Source: a candidate division FCPU426 bacterium | GTDB taxonomy: Bacteria > Oederibacteriota > Muellerivitia > Muellerivitales > Muellerivitaceae | Length of the DNA stretch: 64,000 bases | NCBI GenBank assembly: GCA_003152075.1 | Contig: PLZG01000024.1 | Coordinates: 1-64,000 of the forward strand | Direction of reading: 5' to 3' | Part shown: positions 35,267 to 44,739 of the stretch, in pieces | Layout of the letters: every line of letters begins with the position of its first letter | How positions within the stretch are numbered: the first letter of the stretch is position 1 | Made by a program: the position numbers and the translations under genes | The notes under the pieces: model-generated | The model's input: the letters and a program-made list of their open reading frames with translations, nothing else | Told to the model about the DNA's origin: nothing | The model's database searches: none

Positions 35267-36226
35267 TTAAAAAGTGAAAACAGGGGTTTTTGGTTTATTG
35301 TTCCGGAGTACCAATTCAATATTCTTAGAAGCCAGAAGAGCCATTTTATTCCTGGTTTCCACCGTGGCGCTTCCGAGGTGAGGAAGCAAAGTACAGTTTT
35401 GTAACTTTAGTAGTTCCCTCTCGATTCGGGGCTCAAATTCATATACATCCAACCCGGCAGAGTAGATCCACTTTCGTTTGAGGGCCTTAATCAAATCCTT
35501 TTCGAGATGAATAGATCCCCGACCGGCGTTAATGAAAACAGCCGTTCTTTTCATTTGCTTAAATTCCTTTTCCTTGAATCGATGTCGTGTTTCGAGGGTT
35601 AGAGGACTGTTAACACTCAGGAAGTCAGAGAATTTGAGAAGTTTTTCAAAAGAAACATATCTGGCGTTATACGCTCTTTCAACTTGACGGGATTCTCTTT
35701 TGCGTTGATGGTAAAGAACCTTCATGTTCCATCCCCTTCCCCGTCGCGCCACTGCCTTTCCAATCCTTCCAAAGCCAAAAACACCCAGGGTTTTACAGAA
35801 CAAATCGACTCCTAACAGCATCAATGGATGGGCGCCCTTGAATTTTCCTTTCCTGACCATCCGCTCGCCTTCCGGAACTCGTCTAGCGCAGGACAAGATA
35901 AGGGCCCAAACGATATCCGCTGTCGCTTCGGTCAACACCTCAGGAGTGTTGGTGACCCAAATACCCCTTTCCTTCGCCGTTTTCAAATCAATATTGTTAT
36001 AGCCTACGGCACAATTGGCTACACAACGCAATTGGGAGGCGGCCTTTAACACTTCAGAAGTGATTGGATCGGCTAGGGTTGTTAAAAGAGCGTGGTAAGG
36101 CCTGACTTTGGTTAGAAGTTGTTTTTGATTAAGTTGGGTTTTATTCCAAGTAACCTGAAACTTTTTGGACAGCCGTTGGTAGGCCACCGACGGAAGGTTG
36201 TTGGTGATGAATACTCGTTTTTTCAA
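35267..36226 (-). CDS. D-isomer-specific 2-hydroxyacid dehydrogenase
   Basis: This 319-residue NAD(P)H-dependent enzyme is of glyoxylate/hydroxypyruvate-reductase type. The Rossmann motif GVFGFGRIGKAVARRG (148-163) and the catalytic triad R236 (NAGRGS), E265 (VYEFEP) and H283 (LLPHLGSAT) are present. The substrate loop CAVGYNNID (about 72-80) is also typical. After the nucleotide-binding GxGxxG the fold continues with HQRKRE rather than an acidic residue, which suggests preference for NADPH. The exact substrate is unknown. Confidence 0.92.
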   Translation of the reverse strand: MKKRVFITNNLPSVAYQRLSKKFQVTWNKTQLNQKQLLTKVRPYHALLTTLADPITSEVLKAASQLRCVANCAVGYNNIDLKTAKERGIWVTNTPEVLTEATADIVWALILSCARRVPEGERMVRKGKFKGAHPLMLLGVDLFCKTLGVFGFGRIGKAVARRGRGWNMKVLYHQRKRESRQVERAYNARYVSFEKLLKFSDFLSVNSPLTLETRHRFKEKEFKQMKRTAVFINAGRGSIHLEKDLIKALKRKWIYSAGLDVYEFEPRIERELLKLQNCTLLPHLGSATVETRNKMALLASKNIELVLRNNKPKTPVFTF

Positions 36227-36244
36227 GAAAAAGGCCTGGGAGAA

Positions 36245-36868
36245 TTATTTATTAGGTCCCGGCGTCGTGGTTCCGGTGGGAGTAGGCGTCTCTTTGGGAT
36301 TGACCCAGTTATTAAGCTTTTGAAACAAATTCGGCCCAGGGGTATTGGTTACGGTCACGGTTGGGGTGAAGGTTGGCGCCACCATCGCGTTTAAGAGAAT
36401 ATTACGGTCATGCCCGCCTTTTTTAATTGTTTCAATCGCGTCTACTTCAACGGCGTTTTCGGATTTTTTCAAGTTGAAAAACCTTCCATAAACCATTATC
36501 CGGTCACCTTTAACTAATTGATCCAATTCATTCAAATCACCAGCGTTTGTTTTAAACAAGCAAATGGGGAAAACATAATGAAAATCGTCTTTTTCTTTTA
36601 TGGTGAATTGAACGACATGATACTGGTTGACGTTAAAACCAATTTCACTCAGTCTTTCCTTGTATTGGTAGGGAGGAATCCATTTGTAAGAGGAAAATGT
36701 CCCCTCAAATTGAATGGGCCGCCAGTTTTTAATCTCAAAATATCGGGTTCTTAAAAAGTCCAAATCGATAACGTCATAGTTCAACACAAAATTCGTAGGA
36801 ATAGGGTTGGCGATAATGGAGCCTGTTAGAAGAATGCCAAAAAGCGTTATAAAATATAGTTTTTTCAC
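36245..36868 (-). CDS. secreted protein with OB-like core and Thr/Pro-rich tail
   Basis: This is a 207-residue exported protein. The signal peptide MKKLYFITLFGILLTGSIIANP is followed by a ~130-residue beta-rich core (FEGTFSSYKWIPPYQYKERL and on). Its end, LVKGDRIMVYGRFFNLKKSENAVEVDAIETI, looks like an OB-fold strand pattern. A disordered tail (TFTPTVTVTNTPGP...ETPTPTGTTTPGPNK) is reminiscent of the Thr/Pro linkers of the propeller proteins but has no C-terminal domain. I do not recognise the family; the OB-fold suggestion is inference. Confidence 0.6.
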   Translation of the reverse strand: MKKLYFITLFGILLTGSIIANPIPTNFVLNYDVIDLDFLRTRYFEIKNWRPIQFEGTFSSYKWIPPYQYKERLSEIGFNVNQYHVVQFTIKEKDDFHYVFPICLFKTNAGDLNELDQLVKGDRIMVYGRFFNLKKSENAVEVDAIETIKKGGHDRNILLNAMVAPTFTPTVTVTNTPGPNLFQKLNNWVNPKETPTPTGTTTPGPNK

Positions 36869-36994
36869 AAAACTACTCCTGGGTGAAATGCCGTCTTTTA
36901 AAAGAGCGGCTCATTATAGCGGTTCTCCCTACTCCCACCAACTGGTTTTTACCCATTAACTTATCGGTTTCATGCAATGGTTAAAGCCTAAAAC

Positions 36995-39900
36995 TTAAAA
37001 GATTGGGGCCAAATTGAAATTAAATGTGGGCGGACCGTATTGATCCAATCTCCAAGCAACGTCAAAACGAAACATGACCAATGCCCGTTGATAAAGAAAT
37101 GTATAGAACCTAAGTCCGGTTCCAATGCTGCTTAATATCGGAACATTCGATAATTCTTGTAATTGATTGGAGACAATGCCCGCGTCCAAAAAGCCGGCAA
37201 GTTCAATGTCCTTCACCAAAATAAAGGATAGAGGTTGAAGCGGGAAATTTAAATTTGTCGCCAGTGGATAACGAAATTCGGAATTCCAAAGTCCCAGGTT
37301 CGTCCCAAAAAAACTACTCCCCCCGTATCCCCTTAGAGTAGTGAAAAAAGCTTGAAATGGGGCGTCGTTCCCAATGAAAAATGATTGTGGATTAGGCCCC
37401 TGGGATGTCATCGCGATGAAACGGTTGGCCCAAACAAGATGGTTCAAAAATGAAATGTCAGCAAAAACCTGGGTTTCCAATAACACATTTGCGAAAGAGA
37501 CATTGGCATCGAATAAAGGCAACGCGTGCAATAATGTTAAATTAACCGCGTATCCACTACTTGGCCAAAACTGAGTTCCCTTTCTCATGTCTCGAACAAA
37601 CGAAAGCCGATAATAGTTGGCGAGGCTCCATTGGTCAGAGTTTAAGGAGTAATTGGAAATTCCCTCGGAAAATTGTAAATAAACCGGACTTCCGAGAAAA
37701 CGTTGTGTTCCCAGGCCGTATTCGAACCGTGTATTTGTATTGAGTGGGTAGGAAAAATTTAAGGAAAAGCCGTTTTCATTGTTCCGATATTCATTAACGA
37801 TGCTTCCGGTTTGAAGATCATAAATGTTGAAATAATTCTGGTAATAATAAAAGTCAAAATCAACCGTGGTGCGCCAAGCGGAGAATTCATAGTTCGCTTC
37901 CACGCCCGTTCTAACGCTGGGAATCGTGTCGCCAATTATCCCCAACCGATGATCGCCCAGGTAATCACTCACCTGGGCGATTCCCCCGCCGACAAAGCCA
38001 AAAGAACTGTCATACCCCGCGATAAAAAGAAGGATGTCGGGTGAAATTTTGAGTTGATACTCCTTAGACGTGATTTTAAACACTGGATGGGCCTCGGCAA
38101 CCGGCGAAGGCAGGCTCTCCCCCACTTTATTTACCGCGGTGACGTAATAAAAATAAGAATGATCGGGTTGCACATCATAGTCCACATATTTGCTTTGCCG
38201 TGAGTTGGGGGTCAATCCAATCATTTGGAAAGTTGCTCCAGCGGCGTCCGACCTATAAACCTGAAAATTGTCGACCATATCCGTATCCAAAGCGGTAATG
38301 GACCATTGTAATTGGACAATATTAGATGCCTCTATTACATCCAATCTGTCTACAAGACCTGGCGCCTTTGTTGGGATCTTTTTTTCTTTGAGGGATTCGG
38401 GTTCCAATTTATCAAAATTACTTGGCGCTTCGGATTCCTTTACCTTGTCTTTGGCTGGATTGACGGGAATCACTTTCGACGCGTTTCCAAATGAATTTGA
38501 GAGATAATCTAAAGCTTGAGGCGCTTTTTCCAAATTTCCTAACTTTTCAGAATCAAAAGCAAAGAGCTTTTCTTCCGCCTTTTGATACAGGCAAGCGTAA
38601 AATTGAGATCCATCGGGGGCAGGGGCCACACTCAGGACATCGGTGTAACTATTGGTCAATTGAGTCGCGCTCCCTCCTTCTATTTCCATTCGGAATAAAT
38701 TAAATATCTTTTTATCCCTATTTGAAGTGAAATAAATTTTCCCATTCGATAAGTGGAAAGAAGTGACGAGGCCTAAATCGGAACCCTCAATGACGGAAGT
38801 TTGACCTGGCAGGCCTTCCCCATTCAAATACATTTGTTTGATGGAAGTTTGGCCTGAAGTTTCTTCAATGTAATAGATTGATTTGCCATCTTGGGAATAA
38901 CTGGCCCAGGACTCGGAATCCAAATTATTCGTCAGGCGGTCCAAGTGTCCTGTTGAAAGCTCGTAACGGTACAGATCAACTGAAACATAGTCAAATCCTG
39001 AAAAAATTATAAATTTCTGGTCCGGCGACCAACTTGGGGAAAATACGCCAGGCATTTTAGGAAACCGATAATCGAATGTTTTTTTTGAGCTTATCTCAAT
39101 GGTGGATAAAACATACTCACCGTCTTTCTCCGAGCAATAGGCCAGGAATTTCCCGTCCGGCGACCAGGCCAATCCCGAACCCTGTGTTTGAAAGCTTTTT
39201 GATAATAATTCACTTTTTTTCTTCGCCGCGATATCCCACAAAACAAGATGGTTACCTTTGATGTAAGCAAGCGTTTTCCCGTCTGGCGAAACCGCGGCTT
39301 TTGAAACCCCTTCATCGAGAGAGTCTCCATATTTTTCGGGCGAGGGCAGTCCATTAATCCGCGACCAGACCGCCGACTTCATAAAAAAATGCCAATTTTC
39401 GTACAATTCGTTAAGGGTAATGCCCAAAACCATTTTCACCGCGGTGTCGGGTTGTTGGTTCGCGGCCATTTTTTTAAACAATTGAACAACTTTTTCAGGT
39501 CCGTAAACTTGTGAAACATAATCCAGAATACTTTCCGACTCTTTATAAGCCATGTACACCTGTTCAAAATGTCCGAAAGATTCCAACAAGTGAAGGGGAA
39601 TAACCTGGTCGTTTAGAATCGCATCCCTCAAAACCATTTCTCCCTGCCAGTCCACATGCTGGGCGTTCCACTCCGCCATTCCCTCCATCATCCAATTAGG
39701 AACAAAAACAGACTTAAACAGGTTAACCGACCTCCAGCCCTCCCCATAAATCAAGTCGTATTGGAACGCGTGGGTCAATTCATGTTGAATAACCTTGTCG
39801 AATTCGTAGTAGGAGCCACCCATTGGAACGGCAATTCGGTTTTTGAAAACCTCAGTGAATCCGCCCACACCCTCAGGAAGAACCTCAGCGGTAATATTAG

Positions 39901-40216
39901 TTTCCTGAAATTCGGGGCTGGTTCCGTAGATAAACAAAGGAATTTTATTTTTGGGAACAAAATCAAATTTTTTGCTGGTTTGGACGAAAGCTTGTTCGGC
40001 ATATTTTGTGGCCTTTTGGGCCAAGGATTCACATTCTTGGTAATAATAAATCTCAAAATGCTCAGTCTCGAGGATTTTCCAATGGTGATCAGTATGAAAA
40101 CGGACTTTATTTATTCCTAAGGGTAATGCCCATGAATTTTGTCCAAAAAGATTAGGGAGCAATAAAAGCAGGACAATAACAATATTCTTGAGTTGATTTG
40201 CCGCGATGACCTTCAT
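36995..40216 (-). CDS. outer-membrane fusion: zinc peptidase, PD40 propeller, FN3 and beta-barrel
   Basis: This 1,073-residue protein joins four modules. After a signal peptide, a gluzincin domain (about 40-290) has H145-E146-x-x-H149 (QHELTHAF) and a third ligand E178 in NWMMEGMAEW, as in peptidase-MA-like enzymes. Next is a TolB/WD40-like propeller (about 300-590) of PD40 repeats (SPDGKFLAYCS, PSWSPDQKFIIFSG). A fibronectin type III domain follows (about 650-745, VQLQWS...YYVTAVNKVGES). Last is a BamA/TamA-like barrel (about 760-1073) with ALRGYGGSSFFG-type strands and a final Phe (NLAPIF). It is likely a protease anchored at the outer membrane by its own barrel. The next gene upstream (40240) carries a related propeller. 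Confidence 0.85.
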   Translation of the reverse strand: MKVIAANQLKNIVIVLLLLLPNLFGQNSWALPLGINKVRFHTDHHWKILETEHFEIYYYQECESLAQKATKYAEQAFVQTSKKFDFVPKNKIPLFIYGTSPEFQETNITAEVLPEGVGGFTEVFKNRIAVPMGGSYYEFDKVIQHELTHAFQYDLIYGEGWRSVNLFKSVFVPNWMMEGMAEWNAQHVDWQGEMVLRDAILNDQVIPLHLLESFGHFEQVYMAYKESESILDYVSQVYGPEKVVQLFKKMAANQQPDTAVKMVLGITLNELYENWHFFMKSAVWSRINGLPSPEKYGDSLDEGVSKAAVSPDGKTLAYIKGNHLVLWDIAAKKKSELLSKSFQTQGSGLAWSPDGKFLAYCSEKDGEYVLSTIEISSKKTFDYRFPKMPGVFSPSWSPDQKFIIFSGFDYVSVDLYRYELSTGHLDRLTNNLDSESWASYSQDGKSIYYIEETSGQTSIKQMYLNGEGLPGQTSVIEGSDLGLVTSFHLSNGKIYFTSNRDKKIFNLFRMEIEGGSATQLTNSYTDVLSVAPAPDGSQFYACLYQKAEEKLFAFDSEKLGNLEKAPQALDYLSNSFGNASKVIPVNPAKDKVKESEAPSNFDKLEPESLKEKKIPTKAPGLVDRLDVIEASNIVQLQWSITALDTDMVDNFQVYRSDAAGATFQMIGLTPNSRQSKYVDYDVQPDHSYFYYVTAVNKVGESLPSPVAEAHPVFKITSKEYQLKISPDILLFIAGYDSSFGFVGGGIAQVSDYLGDHRLGIIGDTIPSVRTGVEANYEFSAWRTTVDFDFYYYQNYFNIYDLQTGSIVNEYRNNENGFSLNFSYPLNTNTRFEYGLGTQRFLGSPVYLQFSEGISNYSLNSDQWSLANYYRLSFVRDMRKGTQFWPSSGYAVNLTLLHALPLFDANVSFANVLLETQVFADISFLNHLVWANRFIAMTSQGPNPQSFFIGNDAPFQAFFTTLRGYGGSSFFGTNLGLWNSEFRYPLATNLNFPLQPLSFILVKDIELAGFLDAGIVSNQLQELSNVPILSSIGTGLRFYTFLYQRALVMFRFDVAWRLDQYGPPTFNFNLAPIF

Positions 40217-40239
40217 GGGGCCCCTTTAGGGGTGAAAAT

Positions 40240-42051
40240 TCAACGTAGAACGGCCACCCAAACCCCGGTATTGAAGGTTCGATACCATAAGCCTTGGTCC
40301 CCGGCAAAGGCAACCTTTACCCCGTTTGGGGAAATGGCCGGTGACCAATGCTCAATTTGAGGGGGGATGAGATTGTCAACCGTATCCAAATTTGCGTCCA
40401 AAACCCTGATCGTCCTTGTTTTCATCAAGAATCCGAATTGTCTTTTTTCTTCCTCGAATATTACTTTTTGTCCATCTGGAAACCAAGCCAGATGCTGAAG
40501 TTTACTTTTGGTTACGTAAATGCTTTTTCGTTTAGTCCCATCGGATAAAACGGACCACAGGGATGTGCTTTTATCTTTATCCACTAAATATAAAAACCGG
40601 AATCCATCCGGGGCCGGAATAACTTCTTTCACCGGCAAGTTCTCAAATTTTTGTCCTTCCGCCTTTTCCTGGTCTGAAAGCACGGGATTTAATTTGCCGG
40701 TTTTCAGATCCAGGACAAAGAAATAGCCGTGCGTTCCATCCACATAAGAAACTTCCTCAGGGTTGAATGTCCAAGAGGGATAAAGGATAGGCTCATTGGA
40801 GGAGAAAATCGGCTTTTGCTTACCTTTAGGTTCGGGATAAGCGTTTAATAAATATTTAGACTCGGTTCTTAAAACATAAAGAAATTGGTTGGTTTTATCC
40901 GACCAATGAATGCTGTTTCCAAAGGCTTGTACACCCTGGCGTTTGATGATCAAAATAGCCCCGGTTTCCGCGTTAACTTTCCACAGTCCCCTTTCCCCGC
41001 CTTTGACCACGTCTAACATCAAAGATTTACCATCCTCGATGAATATGGGACGGAAATAATCCTCACCAGCTGAAATTTTAAAGGTTGATTTTTGTGAAGT
41101 GGAATCAATGATTTGAAGATACCATCCCTCTTTCGTCTTTAGGGAAAAGGCAACTTTTTTATTGTCTGGAGAATAAGCCATCGCAACAATTTCTCCACTT
41201 GGATCTTTTGAGGCTAAACCCAAGCCCACAAGATTCATGTGCGTTTTTCCAATTTGGCTGCCGTTGTAGCCGACATAAGCCAAAATTCCGACTGTTGCGG
41301 CGATACCAATGTACCTCGCCCAGCTATCCCTCTGTTCCACTTGCTTTGAGGATGCAATGCTAATGCTTGAAATAGCGGAGATCACCGCGAAAAGTCCAAA
41401 AACGAGACTTACAAAGATAAGTTGGCCAGTCCATGTCAAAAGGGATATTCCCGCGAGACTAAACCCGATTAGCGCGACCACATAGCTTGCCGAAGAAGGA
41501 AAATGTGACATCAAATCGGAAACCACGTACCACAAAACGTATGCCATGAAAATAAGCAAAATAAAAATTAATCCAACTAAATTTTGAAGTATGGGTAGCC
41601 AGGCAAACCCGATGGAAATGGCATAAAATCCAATTCCCTGCAAAATAAAAACTTGAGCCGCAATAAGTGAAATTTTCCAAGCGTGAGGAAATTTCCGATC
41701 CTTTTTAAAGGCGGCGGAATAGTCTTGGCGAAGCAGGCTTCGCACATGACCAATAAAAATCAATCCGATACCTGCAAAAAAATAAGGCAGATGTGGAATG
41801 AAATGCGCCAAGGGAATCTGGAAATATTGAGGAAGTTTTTGGCTGAATCTGATCTTGTGTTCAAGAACGCCTAAGGACAAGAAGAAAAGCCCAAACACGA
41901 GCCAAGTGGTTGAGGTCAAAAATCTTGAGATATATTTAAATAATTTACTTTCACTTTTAGGCTTTTGGACCTCGGGTACAGCCGTTTCCGCAGGGACCGG
42001 CGCAGGTACTGGTGCCACGGGAGCTTTGGATGGATTTGCAGATTCAGCCAC
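40240..42051 (-). CDS. polytopic membrane protein with periplasmic TolB-like beta-propeller
   Basis: This is a 603-residue protein. A Pro/Ala-rich N-terminus (1-30) is followed by about seven membrane helices (45-275). A soluble half (290-603) is built of propeller-like repeats (IVAMAYSPDNKKVAFSL, HLAWFPDGQKVIFEE, HWSPAISPNGVKVAFAG). It lies 23 bases upstream of the peptidase-propeller-barrel gene on the same strand, and the two are probably co-transcribed. Sharing PD40-type repeats suggests a common process across the envelope. No transport or enzyme motif is visible in the membrane part. Function unknown. Confidence 0.7.
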   Translation of the reverse strand: MAESANPSKAPVAPVPAPVPAETAVPEVQKPKSESKLFKYISRFLTSTTWLVFGLFFLSLGVLEHKIRFSQKLPQYFQIPLAHFIPHLPYFFAGIGLIFIGHVRSLLRQDYSAAFKKDRKFPHAWKISLIAAQVFILQGIGFYAISIGFAWLPILQNLVGLIFILLIFMAYVLWYVVSDLMSHFPSSASYVVALIGFSLAGISLLTWTGQLIFVSLVFGLFAVISAISSISIASSKQVEQRDSWARYIGIAATVGILAYVGYNGSQIGKTHMNLVGLGLASKDPSGEIVAMAYSPDNKKVAFSLKTKEGWYLQIIDSTSQKSTFKISAGEDYFRPIFIEDGKSLMLDVVKGGERGLWKVNAETGAILIIKRQGVQAFGNSIHWSDKTNQFLYVLRTESKYLLNAYPEPKGKQKPIFSSNEPILYPSWTFNPEEVSYVDGTHGYFFVLDLKTGKLNPVLSDQEKAEGQKFENLPVKEVIPAPDGFRFLYLVDKDKSTSLWSVLSDGTKRKSIYVTKSKLQHLAWFPDGQKVIFEEEKRQFGFLMKTRTIRVLDANLDTVDNLIPPQIEHWSPAISPNGVKVAFAGDQGLWYRTFNTGVWVAVLR

Positions 42052-42087
42052 GTTATCCCCCTTGAATATCGGTTTTACGCCATCATT

Positions 42088-42126
42088 GAACCACAGAGTT
42101 AAGCGAGTTACACAGAGTAAAAAAAC
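42088..42126. repeat. ACCACAGAG-type dispersed repeat
   Basis: TTGAACCACAGAGTTAAGCG and TTACACAGAGTAAAAAAA (42088 onward) form a degenerate copy of a widespread element with repeating ACACAGAG words. It lies in the spacer between sppA and the membrane-propeller gene, just upstream of the latter's start. Confidence 0.5.
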
Positions 42127-42195
42127 CTTTTAATTCCACTGATTTCGAGGCGTGACACTACGAACTACGTGGTAAATGTTCTTTTTGTGAGCCAT

Positions 42196-43167
42196 TTAAA
42201 AAGCCCTATACTCCAGTTGAAACCCGTTATTGGCCCTTGTCAAAAAGGAAAAAGGCAAAAGGCCATTCAAAAGTTGTTCTAATTTTATCGATTGGTCTAT
42301 CTTCACTATCGGCTCACCTTTGATTCCGGCCAAATCCGCTGTTAACCGAACCGCGTCATAATAGTTCCCAAGCTTATCAACAAAACCCAATTCAAAAGCT
42401 TTTTTACCTGTCAAGACTCTGCCGTCAGCAAAAGGGGTAACAAACTGGATGATTTCCTGGTCCGTCACCTGCTGAGACTTTTTATGGAATATTTTGGAAA
42501 GTCTTTCCTGGAACGTTTCGCGTCGACTCTCGATCACCGAATCCAGAAACTGATGGAACACATCATTGATCGTTTCTTGTAAATAAGCCCGTTCTTGAGG
42601 TTCCATGGGGCGGTTAAAAGCCCCCGTGTCTTTAAATTTCCCACTTTTAACTGTTTGATAATTTAGCCCTACTTTTTTCAAGAGGCCCGATGCGTCAGGG
42701 AATTCTGCGATAACCCCGATTGAACCAGTTAAAGTTCCCGGATTTGCCACAATTTTATCGCAGGCGGCTGCAATGTAATAAGCGCCTGAAGCCGCCAAGC
42801 TGGACATGCTGGCCACGACAATTTTCTTGGATTCCCGGGCGCTTAAAATCTCAGAATAAATTTCCTGGGATGGGGCCACCGCCCCACCCGGGCTGTTTAA
42901 CCTGATGAGAAGCGCCTTCTTTGAGCTTTTTTTGAATTTTTTAATGCGGCGGACAATGTCGTCACTCTGGAAAATGGGCCCTTGGATTTCAATAAGAGTA
43001 ATTTCATCCGAATTGCTGAGAAAAGAAGAGCCGCTCGATTTCCCCACTATGTGTTGGATCAATCCAACCACTAAAAAAAAGCTTAGAATAAGAAGACTCC
43101 CAAAACCTAATAAAACGTAAAGAAATGTTCGATTTTTGCGGGGTTGTGGCTCTGGATTGATTTTCAT
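42196..43167 (-). CDS. sppA: signal peptide peptidase SppA (short form)
   Basis: SppA cuts left-over signal peptides in the inner membrane using a Ser-Lys dyad. The 323-residue protein has one N-terminal membrane helix (about 14-38). The nucleophile is S127 in SSLAASGAYYIAA, and the general base is Lys in SGKFKDTG (K179 by alignment to the Bacillus enzyme). It also has NSPGGAVAPSQEIY (91-104) and GSIGVIAEF. It is the single-domain, half-length form (like B. subtilis SppA, not the 618-aa E. coli form). Confidence 0.93.
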   Translation of the reverse strand: MKINPEPQPRKNRTFLYVLLGFGSLLILSFFLVVGLIQHIVGKSSGSSFLSNSDEITLIEIQGPIFQSDDIVRRIKKFKKSSKKALLIRLNSPGGAVAPSQEIYSEILSARESKKIVVASMSSLAASGAYYIAAACDKIVANPGTLTGSIGVIAEFPDASGLLKKVGLNYQTVKSGKFKDTGAFNRPMEPQERAYLQETINDVFHQFLDSVIESRRETFQERLSKIFHKKSQQVTDQEIIQFVTPFADGRVLTGKKAFELGFVDKLGNYYDAVRLTADLAGIKGEPIVKIDQSIKLEQLLNGLLPFSFLTRANNGFQLEYRAF

Positions 43168-43226
43168 AGGGTGGCTATGTTAACAGACCCCCAAAAACGA
43201 TTCAACCGAAAGGCGGCTGTCATGTG

Positions 43227-43312
43227 TCAGCTATCAGTTGAAAGGCACGGCTTAAATACTTAGTTTTAGGTCACCCTTAGCTGCAAGCTTACATCTAAGG
43301 GCTGATAGCTGA
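43227..43312. repeat. TCAGCTATCAG inverted-repeat element
   Basis: TCAGCTATCAG (43227-43237) and its exact complement CTGATAGCTGA (43302-43312) flank about 64 bases between the Nudix gene and sppA. Confidence 0.65.
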
Positions 43313-43315
43313 TTT

Positions 43316-43759
43316 TCAATCTTTCCACTGGTTCCCCAAATATCGACAACTATCCGCCCAGCGATTGGAAATCCCAGCAATGATTTCAGTTTTGACATCA
43401 GGGTTTACGGGCAGTGTGGGAAACTCAGCAAGGGAATAAAAATTCGCGTCCCTTAAAACGGCGTCGGGAGTCACGTGGATTTCGGTTTTTTCAGCGGTTA
43501 CGAGGAAGTAAAGATTTAAGACTTGCCGGTGCCTATTGGGAGGAATGGAATCATGAACCAGCACCAACTTTCCCACCTTAATCTCCATGCCAACTTCTTC
43601 CCGGTATTCTCGCATTAAAGCCTCTTCCGCAGTTTCGCAAAAATCAACACCTCCACCTGGTATCAACCAGTAGCTCTTCCCATTCTTTTCGTGGCGAACC
43701 AAGAGGATCTGGTTATCCTTGACCAAGATGCCAGCAACCCGGATTCGAATATTTTGCAC
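43316..43759 (-). CDS. Nudix hydrolase
   Basis: This 147-residue Nudix protein has a perfect box GGVDFCETAEEALMREYREEVGM (about 36-58). It binds the divalent metals needed to cleave nucleoside-diphosphate-linked substrates. The opening IRVAGILVKDNQILLVRH and the late ADVKTEIIAG... tail give no hint of substrate. It starts 15 bases after miaA on the same strand and is probably co-transcribed with miaA and mutL. Confidence 0.92.
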   Translation of the reverse strand: MQNIRIRVAGILVKDNQILLVRHEKNGKSYWLIPGGGVDFCETAEEALMREYREEVGMEIKVGKLVLVHDSIPPNRHRQVLNLYFLVTAEKTEIHVTPDAVLRDANFYSLAEFPTLPVNPDVKTEIIAGISNRWADSCRYLGNQWKD

Positions 43760-43773
43760 GGTGGTTCCCTGCC

Positions 43774-44709
43774 TTAATTCGCGATCTTTTTTTCCAGCAA
43801 ATCCACAACCTGAAGGATATCAGAAAAATCATCCAAATTGATCCACTGCACGTCGTGCTGATGTTTGAACCAGGTCCATTGCCTTTTGGCGTACTGTCGG
43901 GTACGGCGGAATATTCTCTCCAAGGCTTCCGGTTGAGTCATTTCCCCGTTGGAATAGGCCGCCGCCTCGGCGTAACCGATTGCCCCCCAAAGAGGGTGGC
44001 CTTTTTGAATGCCCCCCTTCGCTAACTTTTGGGTTTCGTCCAATAGACCATTTTCCCACATAGCCTTGGAGCGATCCATCAGTAGCTTGTCCAAATTTTC
44101 CCGCGACCTTTCCAGGCCAAAAAATTGGACTTTTTTCACGTCAAGCGGTTTAACTTCTCTTTTGTTCTGACGCGTACTGAAACTCTTCTCCAGGGCGCGA
44201 CAAATTCTTTGAGTGTCATTTGGGTGAAGCCGCTTGGCGGCCAGTGGGTCCCTTTCCTTTAACCAAGCATGGGCTTTCTCATTCCCCAACTCTTTAACTT
44301 TTTCAGCGACCATGGAGCGTATTTCAGGCAAGGGCGCGGCTCCAACAGGAGCCCCTTCCACTAAAGCTTTCAGGTAAAAACCCGCTCCGCCAACAATGAT
44401 GATCTTCTTCTTTTTAGTCTGCCGCTCTTCGATTATTTTCTTAGCTTCTTTCGCAAAATCCACGGCGTTCCAGTTATCCGCCGGATCCCTTGACCCGATT
44501 AGATGGTGCTTAATTTTCTTTTGCCACTCTTTCGGTGGTTGGGCGGTCCCGATTTCCGTACCCCTGTAAACCTGAAAAGCGTCAGCCGAAATAATCTCGG
44601 CTTTTAGCCTAAGGGCCAGTTGATAAGCCACCTCCGATTTTCCCACACCCGTGGGCCCGACGATGATAGAAAGTTTTAAGTTTTGAGTTTTATATTTTGA
44701 GTTTTTCAA
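43774..44709 (-). CDS. miaA: tRNA dimethylallyltransferase
   Basis: MiaA adds a dimethylallyl group to A37 of tRNAs reading UNN codons. The 311-residue protein has the P-loop GPTGVGKSE (about 18-26), DAFQVYRGTEIGTAQPP (about 44-60, with Ala where most have Ser), HHLIGSRDP (about 67-75) and IIVGGAGFYLKAL. Late elements TRQYAKRQWTWF and the closing helices complete it. Its first ~14 residues (MKNSKYKTQNLKLS) are translated from the AT-rich dispersed repeat, which therefore appears to supply the start codon. It follows mutL by 30 bases, the common mutL-miaA order. Confidence 0.95.
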   Translation of the reverse strand: MKNSKYKTQNLKLSIIVGPTGVGKSEVAYQLALRLKAEIISADAFQVYRGTEIGTAQPPKEWQKKIKHHLIGSRDPADNWNAVDFAKEAKKIIEERQTKKKKIIIVGGAGFYLKALVEGAPVGAAPLPEIRSMVAEKVKELGNEKAHAWLKERDPLAAKRLHPNDTQRICRALEKSFSTRQNKREVKPLDVKKVQFFGLERSRENLDKLLMDRSKAMWENGLLDETQKLAKGGIQKGHPLWGAIGYAEAAAYSNGEMTQPEALERIFRRTRQYAKRQWTWFKHQHDVQWINLDDFSDILQVVDLLEKKIAN

Positions 44710-44712
44710 AAT
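44672..44712. repeat. AT-rich repeat fragment at the miaA start
   Basis: A half copy of the AT-rich element (TTTTAAGTTTTGAGTTTT, and on) overlaps the first 12-14 codons of miaA on the minus strand and provides its apparent start. Confidence 0.55.
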
Positions 44713-44739
44713 TAGATTTTCTTCGCGTTGGATTTGGTT

